DNA of 64,000 nt, taken from assembly GCA_913055625.1 (NCBI GenBank), contig CAJXJW010000001.1, forward strand, positions 620,001 to 684,000, in the 5' to 3' direction. Origin of the DNA: an uncultured Pseudomonadota bacterium (GTDB lineage: Bacteria; Pseudomonadota; Gammaproteobacteria; Steroidobacterales; Woeseiaceae). Positions within the stretch are counted from its first letter, which is position 1. Every line of letters starts with the position of its first letter. Shown here in pieces: positions 54,792 through 64,000 of this stretch. The position numbers and the translations under genes were made by a program. The notes under the pieces were generated by a model. It was not told where the DNA came from. It made no database searches and saw nothing but the letters and a program-made list of their open reading frames with translations.

Positions 54792-57386
54792 TCAGTTTCG
54801 GTCGTCCAGCCGCTCGATGAGGCCGTTTCGCAGCGCCTCCTGCGCCGCTGCGTCCAGCGGCGCGCCGGACTCGTGCGCAATGTAGAACACGTCCTCGGCG
54901 CGCTCGCCGATCGTCATGATCTTCGCGGTGTGGATGTCGACCCCGTGCTTCAGGAATACCTGGCCGACCTTGCTCAGCAAACCGGGCCGGTCCGCGGCGA
55001 CCAGCTCCAGCACGTTCTTGCCCTGGCGTGACACGCGCAGGAAGTCGACCGTGGTCTTCGTCGTGAACATGCGCGCCTGGCGCGGGACGGCCCGCGTGAC
55101 CTGGGTGACCTCGTGGTCGTCGGCCGTGAGGACGCGCGTCAGCATGCGCCGGATCTTGTTGATGCGCGCATCGTCGACCTCCATTCGGCGGTCCAGTTCC
55201 ATGAAGATATAGGAATCGAGGCTGTAGCCGTTCTGCAGCGGCACGATGCGGGCGTCGACGATCGTCATGCCGAGTTCGTCAACCACCGCGGTCGCGTGGG
55301 CAAACGTGTGCCGCGACTGCGGTGTGTACAGCACGGCCTCTACGCCATCGCTGCCGGGCTTGCGGCGTACGTCGATCAGGCCGACCTTGGAATCCGTGTC
55401 CGAATCCGCGAGCCACTCGGTATGCCAGACGATCTCGTTCGCCTTGTGCCGAATGAAGTAGTCCTCGTCCAGGAGCGACCAGACAGCGTCGATACGTGCG
55501 TCGTCGAGACCGGTGGCGCGCAACTCGCCGCGCGCCTGTTCCTGTGTCTCCGACACCAGCAACTCGCGGTCGATCGGATTCTCGAGGCCGCGGCGCATCG
55601 CGCGCGACGTGAGGTCGTAGAGGTCGCGGAACAGGCTCGCCTTCCACGAGTTCCACAATTTCGGATTCGTGCCGCGGACGTCTGCCACGGTCAGCAGGTA
55701 CAGGTAGTCGAGGTGCAGCTGGTCGCCGACGAGGGCCGCGAATTCGTTGATGACGTCCGGGTCGCCGATGTCCTTCTTCTGCGCGGTCATCGACAGGATC
55801 AGGTGATTGCGCACCAGCCAGGCGACGGTCGCGGCGTCGTATTTGCCGAGCCCGTGCTCCAGGCAAAACGACTCCGCATCGACCGCGCCGAGTTCCGAGT
55901 GGTCGCCACCGCGGCCTTTCGCGATGTCGTGGAACAGCCCGGCGAGGTAGAGGATCTCCGGCTTCTCGAGCTGCTGCATGATGCGGCTGCAATCGGGGTA
56001 CTCGTCGTCGAAGCGGCTCAGCGCGAAGCGCCGCAGGTTGCTGACGACGAACAGTGTGTGCTCGTCGACGGTGTAGGCGTGAAACAGGTCGTACTGCATG
56101 CGGCCGACGATGCGGCCGAAGGCCGGCAGGTACAGGCCGAGCACCCCGTACAGGTTCATCCGCCGCAACTCGTGCGTGACGCCCTCCGGTGCGCGCAGGA
56201 TGGACAGGAACAGCCGGTGGTTACGTGGGTTCTGCCGAAACTCCTCGTCGATCAGGTTCAGGCTGCGCTTGATGAGGCCCACGGTGTAGGCGCTGACGCC
56301 GCGGATGTCCGGGTTGTTCTGCAGAAGGACGAACAATTCGAGCAAGGCAGACGGGTCGCGGCGGAATACATTGCGGTCGGCCGTTTCGAGAAAGCCGTTG
56401 CGTACCTGGAAGCGGTCGTTGAGCTGCACGGGCTCCGCGTTCGGGTCGAGAAGGATGGCTTCCTCGAACAGCTGCAAGAGCATCTCGTTCAGGCGCGACA
56501 GGTCCATGACCGTGCGGTAGTACTTCTGCATGAGCTGTTCGACGGCAAGCGTGTACGTCGCGTCCTCGTAGCCCAGCATTTCCGCGAGCTTGATCTGGTA
56601 GTCGAACAGGATGCGGTCTTCGCGCCGTCCGGTCAGGACGTGCAACGCGAAGCGAACCCGCCAAAGGAACGCCTGGCCTTCCTCGAGTCGCCGGAGCTGC
56701 CCGGGCGTCAGGAACTCGTGGTCGACGAGCTCGCGGAACGTGTCGCAGCCGAAGTGCCGCTTCGCGACCCAGCCGATCATCTGGATGTCGCGCAGGCCGC
56801 CCGGGCTGCCCTTGACGTTCGGTTCCAGGTTGTAGGCCGTGTCATCGTAGCGGTGGTGCCGGGAAATCTGCTCCTTGCGTTTCTCCTCGAAGAACCGGTT
56901 CGACGGCCAGACCCGGTCCGGGCCGACCGCTTCCTCCATCGCAATGAACAGCGATTGCGGGCCGTCGAGCAGCCGCGCCTCCATTAATGTCGTCGCGACG
57001 GTCAGGTCCGATCCGGCCTCGTCGTGGCACTGCTCGACGGTGCGGACGCTGTGCCCGATTTCGAGGCCGGCGTCCCACAGCGACGTGACGAACGCGGCAA
57101 GCTGCTCCTCGTCCGCACGCTGGAGCGTCGCCGGCAGCAGCAACATGATGTCCACGTCGGAGTGCGGGTGCAGTTCGCCGCGGCCATAGCCGCCGACCGC
57201 CACCAGGGCGACAGTGTCGACGAGACCGGGCGCGTGCTCGTGCCACAGCTCGCGCAGCAGTTCGTCGACGTGCCGCGAGCGTTCATGCACGAGGCGCACG
57301 ACCGATTCGCCCGCCAGGAAGCGGGACTTGAGCGCCTGGTCGGCGGACTCGAGTTCCGCGCGCCGGTCAGCGATCGTCTGCGCCAA
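54792..57386 (-). CDS. glnD: GlnD, PII uridylyltransferase/uridylyl-removing enzyme
   Basis: 864 residues. Nucleotidyltransferase domain ([20 protein letters not shown], about 65-85), GlnE-like linker region, HD domain ([17 protein letters not shown], about 480), and two C-terminal ACT domains (about 690-770, 800-864) for glutamine sensing. Controls nitrogen metabolism through PII. Overlaps map by 20 bases. Confidence 0.97.
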   Translation of the reverse strand: MAQTIADRRAELESADQALKSRFLAGESVVRLVHERSRHVDELLRELWHEHAPGLVDTVALVAVGGYGRGELHPHSDVDIMLLLPATLQRADEEQLAAFVTSLWDAGLEIGHSVRTVEQCHDEAGSDLTVATTLMEARLLDGPQSLFIAMEEAVGPDRVWPSNRFFEEKRKEQISRHHRYDDTAYNLEPNVKGSPGGLRDIQMIGWVAKRHFGCDTFRELVDHEFLTPGQLRRLEEGQAFLWRVRFALHVLTGRREDRILFDYQIKLAEMLGYEDATYTLAVEQLMQKYYRTVMDLSRLNEMLLQLFEEAILLDPNAEPVQLNDRFQVRNGFLETADRNVFRRDPSALLELFVLLQNNPDIRGVSAYTVGLIKRSLNLIDEEFRQNPRNHRLFLSILRAPEGVTHELRRMNLYGVLGLYLPAFGRIVGRMQYDLFHAYTVDEHTLFVVSNLRRFALSRFDDEYPDCSRIMQQLEKPEILYLAGLFHDIAKGRGGDHSELGAVDAESFCLEHGLGKYDAATVAWLVRNHLILSMTAQKKDIGDPDVINEFAALVGDQLHLDYLYLLTVADVRGTNPKLWNSWKASLFRDLYDLTSRAMRRGLENPIDRELLVSETQEQARGELRATGLDDARIDAVWSLLDEDYFIRHKANEIVWHTEWLADSDTDSKVGLIDVRRKPGSDGVEAVLYTPQSRHTFAHATAVVDELGMTIVDARIVPLQNGYSLDSYIFMELDRRMEVDDARINKIRRMLTRVLTADDHEVTQVTRAVPRQARMFTTKTTVDFLRVSRQGKNVLELVAADRPGLLSKVGQVFLKHGVDIHTAKIMTIGERAEDVFYIAHESGAPLDAAAQEALRNGLIERLDDRN

Positions 57387-58131
57387 GCGTGAGCACCTCG
57401 TAGCCGCTGTCCGTGATCAGTACCGTGTGTTCCCATTGTGCCGACAGGCTGTGGTCCTTTGTGACCACGGTCCAGCCGTCGTTCAGGAGTTTCACGTGGC
57501 GGCGGCCGGCGTTGACCATCGGTTCGACGGTGAGTGTCATGCCGGCCCGCAGTTCGAGCCCGGTGCCGCGGTGGCCGTAATGCAGGACCTGCGGGTCTTC
57601 GTGAAAGACGCGGCCGATGCCGTGCCCGCAATACTCGCGGACGACGGAGAAGTGGTTCTTCTCGACGAAGGTCTGGATTGCCTCGCCGACGTCGCCCAGC
57701 GTCTTCCCGGGCGCCAGTTCCTCGATGCCGAGCCACATGCCCTGGTACGCGATATCGGCAAGCCGCTGGGCCTGGATGCCCGGCTTGCCGACGAAGAACA
57801 TGCGGCTCGTGTCGCCGTGATAGCCGTCCTTGATGACCGTGACGTCGATGTTGACCGAGTCGCCCGACTTCAGCGTCTTGTCGCCCGGGATACCGTGGCA
57901 GACGACGTGATTGACGGACGTGCAGATCGACTTCGGGAAGCCGCGGTAGTTGAGCGGTGCCGGTATCGCGCCCTGTACCCCGGTGATGTACTCGTGGCAG
58001 ATGCGGTCGAGTTCGCCGGTAGTCACGCCCGGCCGGACGTGCTCGCCGATCATGTCCAGCACGTCGGCCGCGAGGCGGCCGGCCGTGCGCATCTTGTCCT
58101 GTTCCTCGGCCGATTTGATCGTTACGGTCAT
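57367..58131 (-). CDS. map: Methionine aminopeptidase, type I
   Basis: 254 residues from ATG 58131. Metal ligands in VNIDVTVIKDGYHGDTS (two Asp), CGHGIGRVFHEDP (His), LTVEPMV and QWEHTVLIT (Glu residues). Removes initiator Met from nascent proteins. Divergent from rpsB, as in E. coli. Confidence 0.97.
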   Translation of the reverse strand: MTVTIKSAEEQDKMRTAGRLAADVLDMIGEHVRPGVTTGELDRICHEYITGVQGAIPAPLNYRGFPKSICTSVNHVVCHGIPGDKTLKSGDSVNIDVTVIKDGYHGDTSRMFFVGKPGIQAQRLADIAYQGMWLGIEELAPGKTLGDVGEAIQTFVEKNHFSVVREYCGHGIGRVFHEDPQVLHYGHRGTGLELRAGMTLTVEPMVNAGRRHVKLLNDGWTVVTKDHSLSAQWEHTVLITDSGYEVLTLGADDR

Positions 58132-58172
58132 TCTATGGTCCCGGGGGGCGGGGCCGGGGCACGACCTGCAGG

Positions 58173-58193
58173 GCCCGCGACGCCGTCGCGGGC
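58173..58193. repeat. 9-bp-stem hairpin between map and rpsB
   Basis: GCCCGCGAC and GTCGCGGGC pair around a 3-base loop, 42 bases upstream of map, in its leader or promoter. Possible regulatory hairpin or protein-binding palindrome. Confidence 0.5.
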
Positions 58194-58250
58194 GCCCCGG
58201 GCCGCCCAGGAAGAGTGCGGTGCGGCCCCGATAATGGCTGATTTTTCGCG

Positions 58251-58279
58251 TTGTTGGTCGCGGCCGGCTATGGTATAAA
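58251..58279 (+). promoter_or_regulatory. Sigma-70 promoter of rpsB-tsf
   Basis: TTGTTG (58251-58256), 17-base spacer, TATAAA (58274-58279). Leaves a leader of about 110 bases with G-rich pairing segments before the rpsB ATG, as expected for S2 autoregulation. Confidence 0.6.
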
Positions 58280-58394
58280 GCGCGCGCCCAAGAGGCAATT
58301 AATCCACACGCGCGTCGACACATCCCGCTGGGTGCCCCACAAAAACAAGGGGTTGCGGGCTGGGGCGCGCGGAGGCTCAACCCGGAGATCCTTC

Positions 58395-59360
58395 ATGGCA
58401 GACGTCACCATGCGCCAGATGCTAGAGGCTGGCGTGCATTTTGGTCACCAGACCCGATTCTGGAACCCGAAGATGGCACCGTACATCTTCGGCGAACGGA
58501 ACAAGATCCACATCATCAACCTCGAGAAGAGCCTGCCGCTCGCCAGGGAGGCCTATGCCTTCGTCAAGGCGACGGTCGCGGACGGCGGTACCGTGCTGTT
58601 CGTCGGCACGAAGCGCGCTGCACGCGAGGCCGTCCGTACCCACGCGAGCCGTTGCGGCATGCCCTTCGTCAGCCAGCGCTGGCTCGGCGGAATGCTGACG
58701 AACTACAAGACGATCCGGCAGTCGGTCAAGCGGCTCGTGGCGCTCGAAAAAATGAGCGAAGAGGGCGGATTCGAGGGGCTCACGAAAAAGGAAGTCCTCG
58801 GTCTCAAGCGCGAGCAGGAAAAGCTCGAGCGCTCTCTCGGCGGCATCAAGGAAATGAAATCGCTGCCGGACGTGATGTTCGTCGTCGACGTGGATCACGA
58901 GGACATCGCGGTGCGCGAAGCGCAGAAGCTCGGTATCCCCGTTGTCGCCGTGGTCGACACGAACTGCTCGCCGGACGGCGTCGACTACGTCATCCCGGGC
59001 AATGACGACGCCATGCGCGCGATCGAGCTGTACGCGGCATTGATTGCCGACGCGGTCGACGACGGCAAGGCATCGCTGCCGCAGGTGGCGCTCGGCGAGG
59101 ACGAGTTCGTCGAGCTCGACGAGGAAGGTAACGTCCGCAAGTCGCGCGGCCGCAAGAAGGCGGCCAAAAAGCCGGCGGCGAAGAAAGCCGCGAAGAAGAA
59201 GCCGGCGAAGGCAGCTGCGGAGCCTGCCTCGGAGCCGGCTGCGGAGCCGGCCGGCAAGGTCGAGGCGAAGAAGGAGGCCGCGACGGCCGACGAGCCCGCG
59301 GCAGCCAATGCGGGCGCGGACACGGCCGCCGACGCTGACAGCGCCGCCGCCGAAGAGTAA
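58395..59360 (+). CDS. rpsB: Ribosomal protein S2 with a long Lys/Ala tail
   Basis: 321 residues; E. coli S2 has 241. Residues 1-~235 are a normal S2 ([51 protein letters not shown]). From about 250 a low-complexity tail follows: Lys/Ala repeats ([16 protein letters not shown]) then an Ala/Glu/Asp-rich acidic end. The tail looks like histone H1/AlgP-type tails. Confidence 0.97.
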   Translation: MADVTMRQMLEAGVHFGHQTRFWNPKMAPYIFGERNKIHIINLEKSLPLAREAYAFVKATVADGGTVLFVGTKRAAREAVRTHASRCGMPFVSQRWLGGMLTNYKTIRQSVKRLVALEKMSEEGGFEGLTKKEVLGLKREQEKLERSLGGIKEMKSLPDVMFVVDVDHEDIAVREAQKLGIPVVAVVDTNCSPDGVDYVIPGNDDAMRAIELYAALIADAVDDGKASLPQVALGEDEFVELDEEGNVRKSRGRKKAAKKPAAKKAAKKKPAKAAAEPASEPAAEPAGKVEAKKEAATADEPAAANAGADTAADADSAAAEE

Positions 59361-59386
59361 TGAAGAATTCGAGAGGTATTTGAGCG

Positions 59387-60265
59387 ATGGCAATCAGTGC
59401 ATCAATGGTCAAGGAGCTGCGTGAGCGCACCGGCGCCGGCATGATGGAGTGCAAGAAAGCGCTCGTCGAGACTGACGGCGACATGGACGCTGCCGCCGAA
59501 GCATTGCGCATGTCCGGCCAGGCGAAGGCCGACAAGAAGTCCGGCCGCGTCGCGGCGGACGGTCGCGTCGTCATCCGGCAGGAAGGCGACAAGGCGGTCA
59601 TCGTCGAGGTGAACTCGGAGACGGACTTCGTCGCGAAGGACGAGAACTTCGCCGGCTTCGCGAACGCGGTGGCCGGCGCGGTCCTGGCGTCGGGCAATAC
59701 TGACGTCGCCGCCGTAGCGAACGACAAGCTTGCCGATGGCCGGAGTGTCGAGACCGCGCGCACGGAACTCGTCGCGAAGGTTGGCGAGAACATCTCGGTG
59801 CGCCGCGTGGCGGTCATCGAGAACAGCGGGCCGACCGGCGCCTACACGCACATGGGCGACAAGATCGGCGCGATCGTGGCGCTGGACGGCGGTAGCGAGG
59901 ACCTCGCCCGCGACATCGCCATGCACGTGGCTGCGATCAACCCCCAGTGCATCGACGAAACCGGCGTTCCGGCAGAGACGATCGATGCCGAACGGCGCAT
60001 CTTCGCCGAGCAGGCCGCGGCGTCGGGCAAGCCCGCCGACATTGTCGAGAAGATGGTCAACGGCCGCATCCAGAAATTCCTGAAGGAAATCACCCTGGTC
60101 GGGCAGCCGTTCGTCAAGGACGACAAGTCGACGGTCGGCCAGTTGCTGAAGCAGGCCGGCGCACGGGTCACCGCCTTCGTGCGTTTCGAGGTCGGCGAGG
60201 GCATCGAAAAGAAGGAAGACAACTTCGTCGAAGAAGTCATGGCCCAGGTCAAGGGGGCCCTGTAA
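59387..60265 (+). CDS. tsf: Elongation factor Ts
   Basis: 292 residues. Starts SASMVKELRERTGAGMMECKKAL, quoted in part: RTGAGMMECKKAL is the EF-Ts signature; VNSETDFVAKDENF follows. Guanine-nucleotide exchange on EF-Tu. 26 bases after rpsB. Confidence 0.97.
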   Translation: MAISASMVKELRERTGAGMMECKKALVETDGDMDAAAEALRMSGQAKADKKSGRVAADGRVVIRQEGDKAVIVEVNSETDFVAKDENFAGFANAVAGAVLASGNTDVAAVANDKLADGRSVETARTELVAKVGENISVRRVAVIENSGPTGAYTHMGDKIGAIVALDGGSEDLARDIAMHVAAINPQCIDETGVPAETIDAERRIFAEQAAASGKPADIVEKMVNGRIQKFLKEITLVGQPFVKDDKSTVGQLLKQAGARVTAFVRFEVGEGIEKKEDNFVEEVMAQVKGAL

Positions 60266-60991
<726 letters not shown>

Positions 60992-61008
60992 CGGAGGGAG
61001 ATCGACAC

Positions 61009-61566
61009 GTGTTGAACGACATCAAGAAAGACGCGGCGGAACGCATGGCGAAAAGCGTCGCGTCGCTCAAGCACGAGCTCACGAAGATCCGCACCGGCCG
61101 CGCGCACACCAGCCTGCTCGACCACATCACCGTGGAGTACTACGGTGCGCAATCGCCGTTGAACCAGGTCTCGAACGTCGGCGTCGAGGATGCCCGCACG
61201 CTCATCGTGACGCCGTGGGACAAGGACATGGTGCCGGTCATCGAGAAAGCAATCCTGAATTCCGACCTGGGCCTCAACCCGGCCACGGCGGGAACCGTCA
61301 TCCGGGTGCCGTTGCCGCCGCTGACCGAAGAGCGGCGCAAGGACATGATCCGCGTGGTGCGCAACGAGGCTGAGGGCGGCCGTATCGCGATCCGAAACGT
61401 TCGCCGGGATGCGATCGGCGACATCAAGGACCTGCTGAAGGAAAAGATGATCGGCGAAGACGACGAGCGCCGCGCCGAGGACGAGATCCAGGCCATTACC
61501 GACAAGTACGTCGCCCAGATCGACGAAGTGCTTGCGGAGAAAGAAGCCGAACTGCTGGAAATCTGA
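61009..61566 (+). CDS. frr: Ribosome recycling factor
   Basis: 185 residues, GTG start behind [60 protein letters not shown] are typical; quoted in pieces. Splits post-termination ribosomes with EF-G. Confidence 0.97.
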   Translation: MLNDIKKDAAERMAKSVASLKHELTKIRTGRAHTSLLDHITVEYYGAQSPLNQVSNVGVEDARTLIVTPWDKDMVPVIEKAILNSDLGLNPATAGTVIRVPLPPLTEERRKDMIRVVRNEAEGGRIAIRNVRRDAIGDIKDLLKEKMIGEDDERRAEDEIQAITDKYVAQIDEVLAEKEAELLEI

Positions 61567-61571
61567 GCACA

Positions 61572-62321
61572 GTGGCGGCGCCGGATCATACCGTCTCGAA
61601 CTGCCCGGTTCACATCGCCGTCATCATGGACGGTAACGGCCGCTGGGCGCGCCAACGGGCGTTGCCGCGGCACGCGGGGCATCGCGCGGGCGTGAAGGCG
61701 GTGCGGCGGACGATCGAACACGCCGTCCGCCGGGGCGTTCCGTACCTCACCCTGTTTGCGTTTTCGAGTGAGAACTTCCGACGTCCGCCGGACGAGGTCG
61801 GACGCCTGATGACCCTGTTCGTCGAGGCGATGCAACGGGAAATCGACGAGCTGCATCAGAATAAGGTATGCCTGCGTTTCATCGGGCGGCGTGACCAGCT
61901 GGCCGATACGCTCGTACAGCGCATCGAGGCGGCGGAGTCGATGACGGCGGCGAACGAGGGCCTCAGGCTGACGGTGGCAATGGCGTATGGCGGGCGCTGG
62001 GACGTCGCCGAGGCGGCACGAAAACTGTGTGAGCGCGCCGCGGTGGGCGACCTCGACCCGGCCGATGTCGACGAATCCCTGCTTGGCAGCTCTCTGTGTC
62101 TCGCCGGCGTGCCGGACCCGGATCTGCTGGTCCGGACCGGCGGCGAGCAGCGCATCAGCAACTTCCTGCTGTGGAACCTGGCGTATTCGGAACTGTGGTT
62201 CAGCGACGTGTTGTGGCCGGACTTTGCGGAGTCGGATCTCGATGCGGCGATAGCCTACTTCGGGCGTCGCGAGCGGCGTTACGGACACACGAGCGAACAG
62301 CTGGAGGCGAGCAAGTGCTGA
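61572..62321 (+). CDS. uppS: Undecaprenyl diphosphate synthase
   Basis: 249 residues, GTG start. Catalytic Asp20 in IMDGNGRWA; FAFSSENFRRP, RTGGEQRISNFLLWN. Makes the C55 carrier lipid for peptidoglycan. Overlaps cdsA by 7 bases. Confidence 0.96.
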   Translation: MAAPDHTVSNCPVHIAVIMDGNGRWARQRALPRHAGHRAGVKAVRRTIEHAVRRGVPYLTLFAFSSENFRRPPDEVGRLMTLFVEAMQREIDELHQNKVCLRFIGRRDQLADTLVQRIEAAESMTAANEGLRLTVAMAYGGRWDVAEAARKLCERAAVGDLDPADVDESLLGSSLCLAGVPDPDLLVRTGGEQRISNFLLWNLAYSELWFSDVLWPDFAESDLDAAIAYFGRRERRYGHTSEQLEASKC

Positions 62322-63100
62322 AGCAACGCATTATCACGGCCATCATCGCGCTGGCAGCGCTCGGCATCGTCCTGTTCGTGCTGCCGTCCCTCGCGGCACA
62401 GGCCGTCATTGCGCTCGTCGTTCTCGCCGGGGCATGGGAATGGTCGGCGTTCATCAGCAAGGATTCGCTGCCGGTGCGCGTCGTGTTCGTCAGCCTCGCG
62501 GCGGCGGGCATGGCGGCGGTCAACCTCGCCTGGACCGACGGCGCCGAGCTCGTGCTGCAGGTGGCACTGGCCTGGTGGGCGCTCGCATTGCTCTGGACGT
62601 TCCTGTTCCCGACCCGCATCCTGCCGGTCTGGCGCTGGGTCTGCGGCCTGCTCGTGCTGGTGCCGGCCTACGCGGCGCTGGTGCTCCTCTATCGCCAGGG
62701 GGCGGGGTTGCTGCTGTTCGCGCTCCTGATCGTGTGGGCGGCCGATATCGGTGCCTATTTCGTCGGGAAGCGCTACGGCCGGGTCAAGCTGGCGCCGAAG
62801 ATCAGCCCCGGAAAGACCTGGGAGGGCGTGATCGGCGGCCTGGTGTTGGTCGCCCTGCTGACGGTGGGCCGCGGGCTGTTGGCCGATGCGCACCTGGCGG
62901 CGTTGATCCCGTTTTGCCTCGCGGTGGCGGGCATATCGATCGTCGGCGACCTGACGGTCAGCATGTTCAAGCGGACGGCGGGCCTCAAGGACAGCGGCAC
63001 GCTGTTCCCGGGGCACGGCGGCGTCCTCGATCGCATCGACAGCGTCGCCGCGGCCGCGCCGCTTTTCGCGCTGGGATTGCCGTGGACGGGGCTGGCGTGA
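62315..63100 (+). CDS. cdsA: CDP-diacylglycerol synthase
   Basis: 261 residues from GTG 62315 (LKQRIITAIIALA) with GGAGG upstream, inside the uppS end. Many hydrophobic helices and the CdsA signature GDLTVSMFKRTAGLKDSG ... GHGGVLDRIDS. Makes CDP-diacylglycerol for phospholipid synthesis. Confidence 0.95.
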   Translation: MLKQRIITAIIALAALGIVLFVLPSLAAQAVIALVVLAGAWEWSAFISKDSLPVRVVFVSLAAAGMAAVNLAWTDGAELVLQVALAWWALALLWTFLFPTRILPVWRWVCGLLVLVPAYAALVLLYRQGAGLLLFALLIVWAADIGAYFVGKRYGRVKLAPKISPGKTWEGVIGGLVLVALLTVGRGLLADAHLAALIPFCLAVAGISIVGDLTVSMFKRTAGLKDSGTLFPGHGGVLDRIDSVAAAAPLFALGLPWTGLA

Positions 63101-63220
63101 GCGTGGCGGGCGGGCTGTTCAGCTGCGGTTCAGATCCGGGCCGCGACGATGCGGATTGCCGGCGGGAACTGCAGCCGGGCAGGCCAGTCCACATTACAAT
63201 GGACGTGAAGGGTCCCGACC

Positions 63221-64000
63221 GTGATTGATGCCATCAGCTACATCCTGGCGTTCGTCGTCGCCATCAGCGTACTCGTGGCCGTGCACGAGTACGGGCACTA
63301 TATCGTCGGACGCTGGTGCGGCATGAAGGTGCTGCGTTTCTCGATCGGCTTCGGCAAGCCGGTCCTGATGCGCCGCGGCGCCGCGCCGGACCACACTGAG
63401 TACTGTGTGTCCGCCGTGCCGCTCGGCGGCTATGTCCGGTTCCTCGACAGCCGGGAGGGGGCCGTGACGCCGCAGGACGCGGGTCGTGCGTTCGACCAGC
63501 GGCCGATACCGGCACGCATCGCCGTCCTGCTGGCCGGTCCGGTGTTCAATTTCCTGTTCGCCATCGCGGCGTACTGGGCGCTGTTCGTGTACGGGCAGCC
63601 GGAAGTGCAGCCGGCCGTGGGCTACGTCACGCCCGGCAGCATTGCGGCCGAGGCCGGGCTGAGGAACGGCGACCGCATCGTGCGGGTCGACGACGTGGAT
63701 ACGGCCGACTGGGAAACCACGCTGATCACAATGCTGGACCGTCTCGTGTCCGACGGCCAGGTGTCGCTGACGCTGGACGACGGGGACGGCAACCGCCGCG
63801 TGGCGGCACTGGACGCCGGCGCGGACGTGACCAGGCTGACGGAGCCGGGCGTGCTGTTCGACGGGCTCGGGTTCCGGCCGTGGGCACCGCCTGCGGACGT
63901 GGGAAGCCTCGTTGCCGGCGGCGCGGCGGAGGTCAGCGGCCTCAGGGTCGGCGATCGCATCGCAGCGATCGACGACGAGCCGATGCATTCGTTCTTCGAC
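63221..64000 (+). CDS. rseP: RseP, site-2 intramembrane protease, partial
   Basis: First 260 residues, cut by the window end. GTG start (IDAISYILAFVVAISVLV). Zinc motif HEYGH at residues 22-26 in the first membrane segment, GFGKPVL, VPLGGYVRFLD, then PDZ domains (VTPGSIAAEAGLRNGDRI; VAGGAAEVSGLRVGDRI). Cleaves RseA to release sigma-E and clears signal peptides. 120 bases after cdsA; no dxr between. Confidence 0.95.
   Translation, partial: MIDAISYILAFVVAISVLVAVHEYGHYIVGRWCGMKVLRFSIGFGKPVLMRRGAAPDHTEYCVSAVPLGGYVRFLDSREGAVTPQDAGRAFDQRPIPARIAVLLAGPVFNFLFAIAAYWALFVYGQPEVQPAVGYVTPGSIAAEAGLRNGDRIVRVDDVDTADWETTLITMLDRLVSDGQVSLTLDDGDGNRRVAALDAGADVTRLTEPGVLFDGLGFRPWAPPADVGSLVAGGAAEVSGLRVGDRIAAIDDEPMHSFFD

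Overview
The window is about 64 kb of a high-GC Gammaproteobacterium chromosome. Gene order supports this: bcp-gcvR-dapA and dapD-glnD-map | rpsB-tsf-pyrH-frr-uppS-cdsA-rseP are gammaproteobacterial arrangements, Mla and BepA/MlaA envelope genes point to a diderm cell, and the SUF operon is the SufBCDSUT type with an Rrf2 regulator. I cannot name the genus; a marine or sediment lineage near Woeseiaceae/Steroidobacterales is only a guess.

Layout. 1-6.4 kb (minus strand): a complete suf Fe-S assembly operon (Rrf2 regulator, sufB, C, D, S, U, T), ending in a SixA-like phosphatase cut by the window edge. 6.4-10.3 kb: mlaFEDCB for retrograde phospholipid transport, with mlaA convergent on it. 10.3-14.2 kb: bepA, bcp, gcvR (minus), then dapA and a miniature BamC-like lipoprotein (plus). 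14.2-20.6 kb: a truncated tRNA-Ser copy carrying a dense hairpin array, an intact tRNA-Ser(GGA), and an AT-richer integrated element bounded by a 14-bp repeat of the tRNA 3' end. The element carries a P4-type integrase, an AlpA-like regulator, small element genes and a three-gene cargo cassette (unknown protein, small CxxC protein, alpha/beta hydrolase) that is a plausible undescribed conflict or defence system. 20.6-26.5 kb: YdeI-like and HDOD proteins, a Fur-box TonB receptor, a secreted ThuA-like protein, a minimal metallopeptidase. 26.5-29.7 kb: 4.5S RNA, dnaX, ybaB, recR, hinT.

29.7-38.5 kb: a four-gene surface cluster. Three secreted DUF11-type proteins precede a 1,939-residue chimera (DUF11 repeats, carboxypeptidase-regulatory-like fold, internal OmpA peptidoglycan-binding domain, C-terminal beta-barrel). 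Two tandem CRP-type sites lie upstream. 38.6-41.2 kb: a DinG/YoaA-type helicase and tsaB. 41.2-53.5 kb: a phosphate island (phoB, phoR, porin, phoU, then pstSCAB and a Pit transporter), with dsbB and dapE interleaved; PhoB-box-like heptamers on an 11-bp pitch precede phoB, the porin, phoU and pstS. 53.6-58.1 kb (minus): yffB, dapD, glnD, map. 58.2-64 kb (plus): rpsB, tsf, pyrH, frr, uppS, cdsA and the start of rseP; dxr, often found between cdsA and rseP, is absent there.

Most of the window is conserved core genome. The unusual content is the tRNA-Ser island, the hairpin array beside it and the DUF11/OmpA/barrel cluster.
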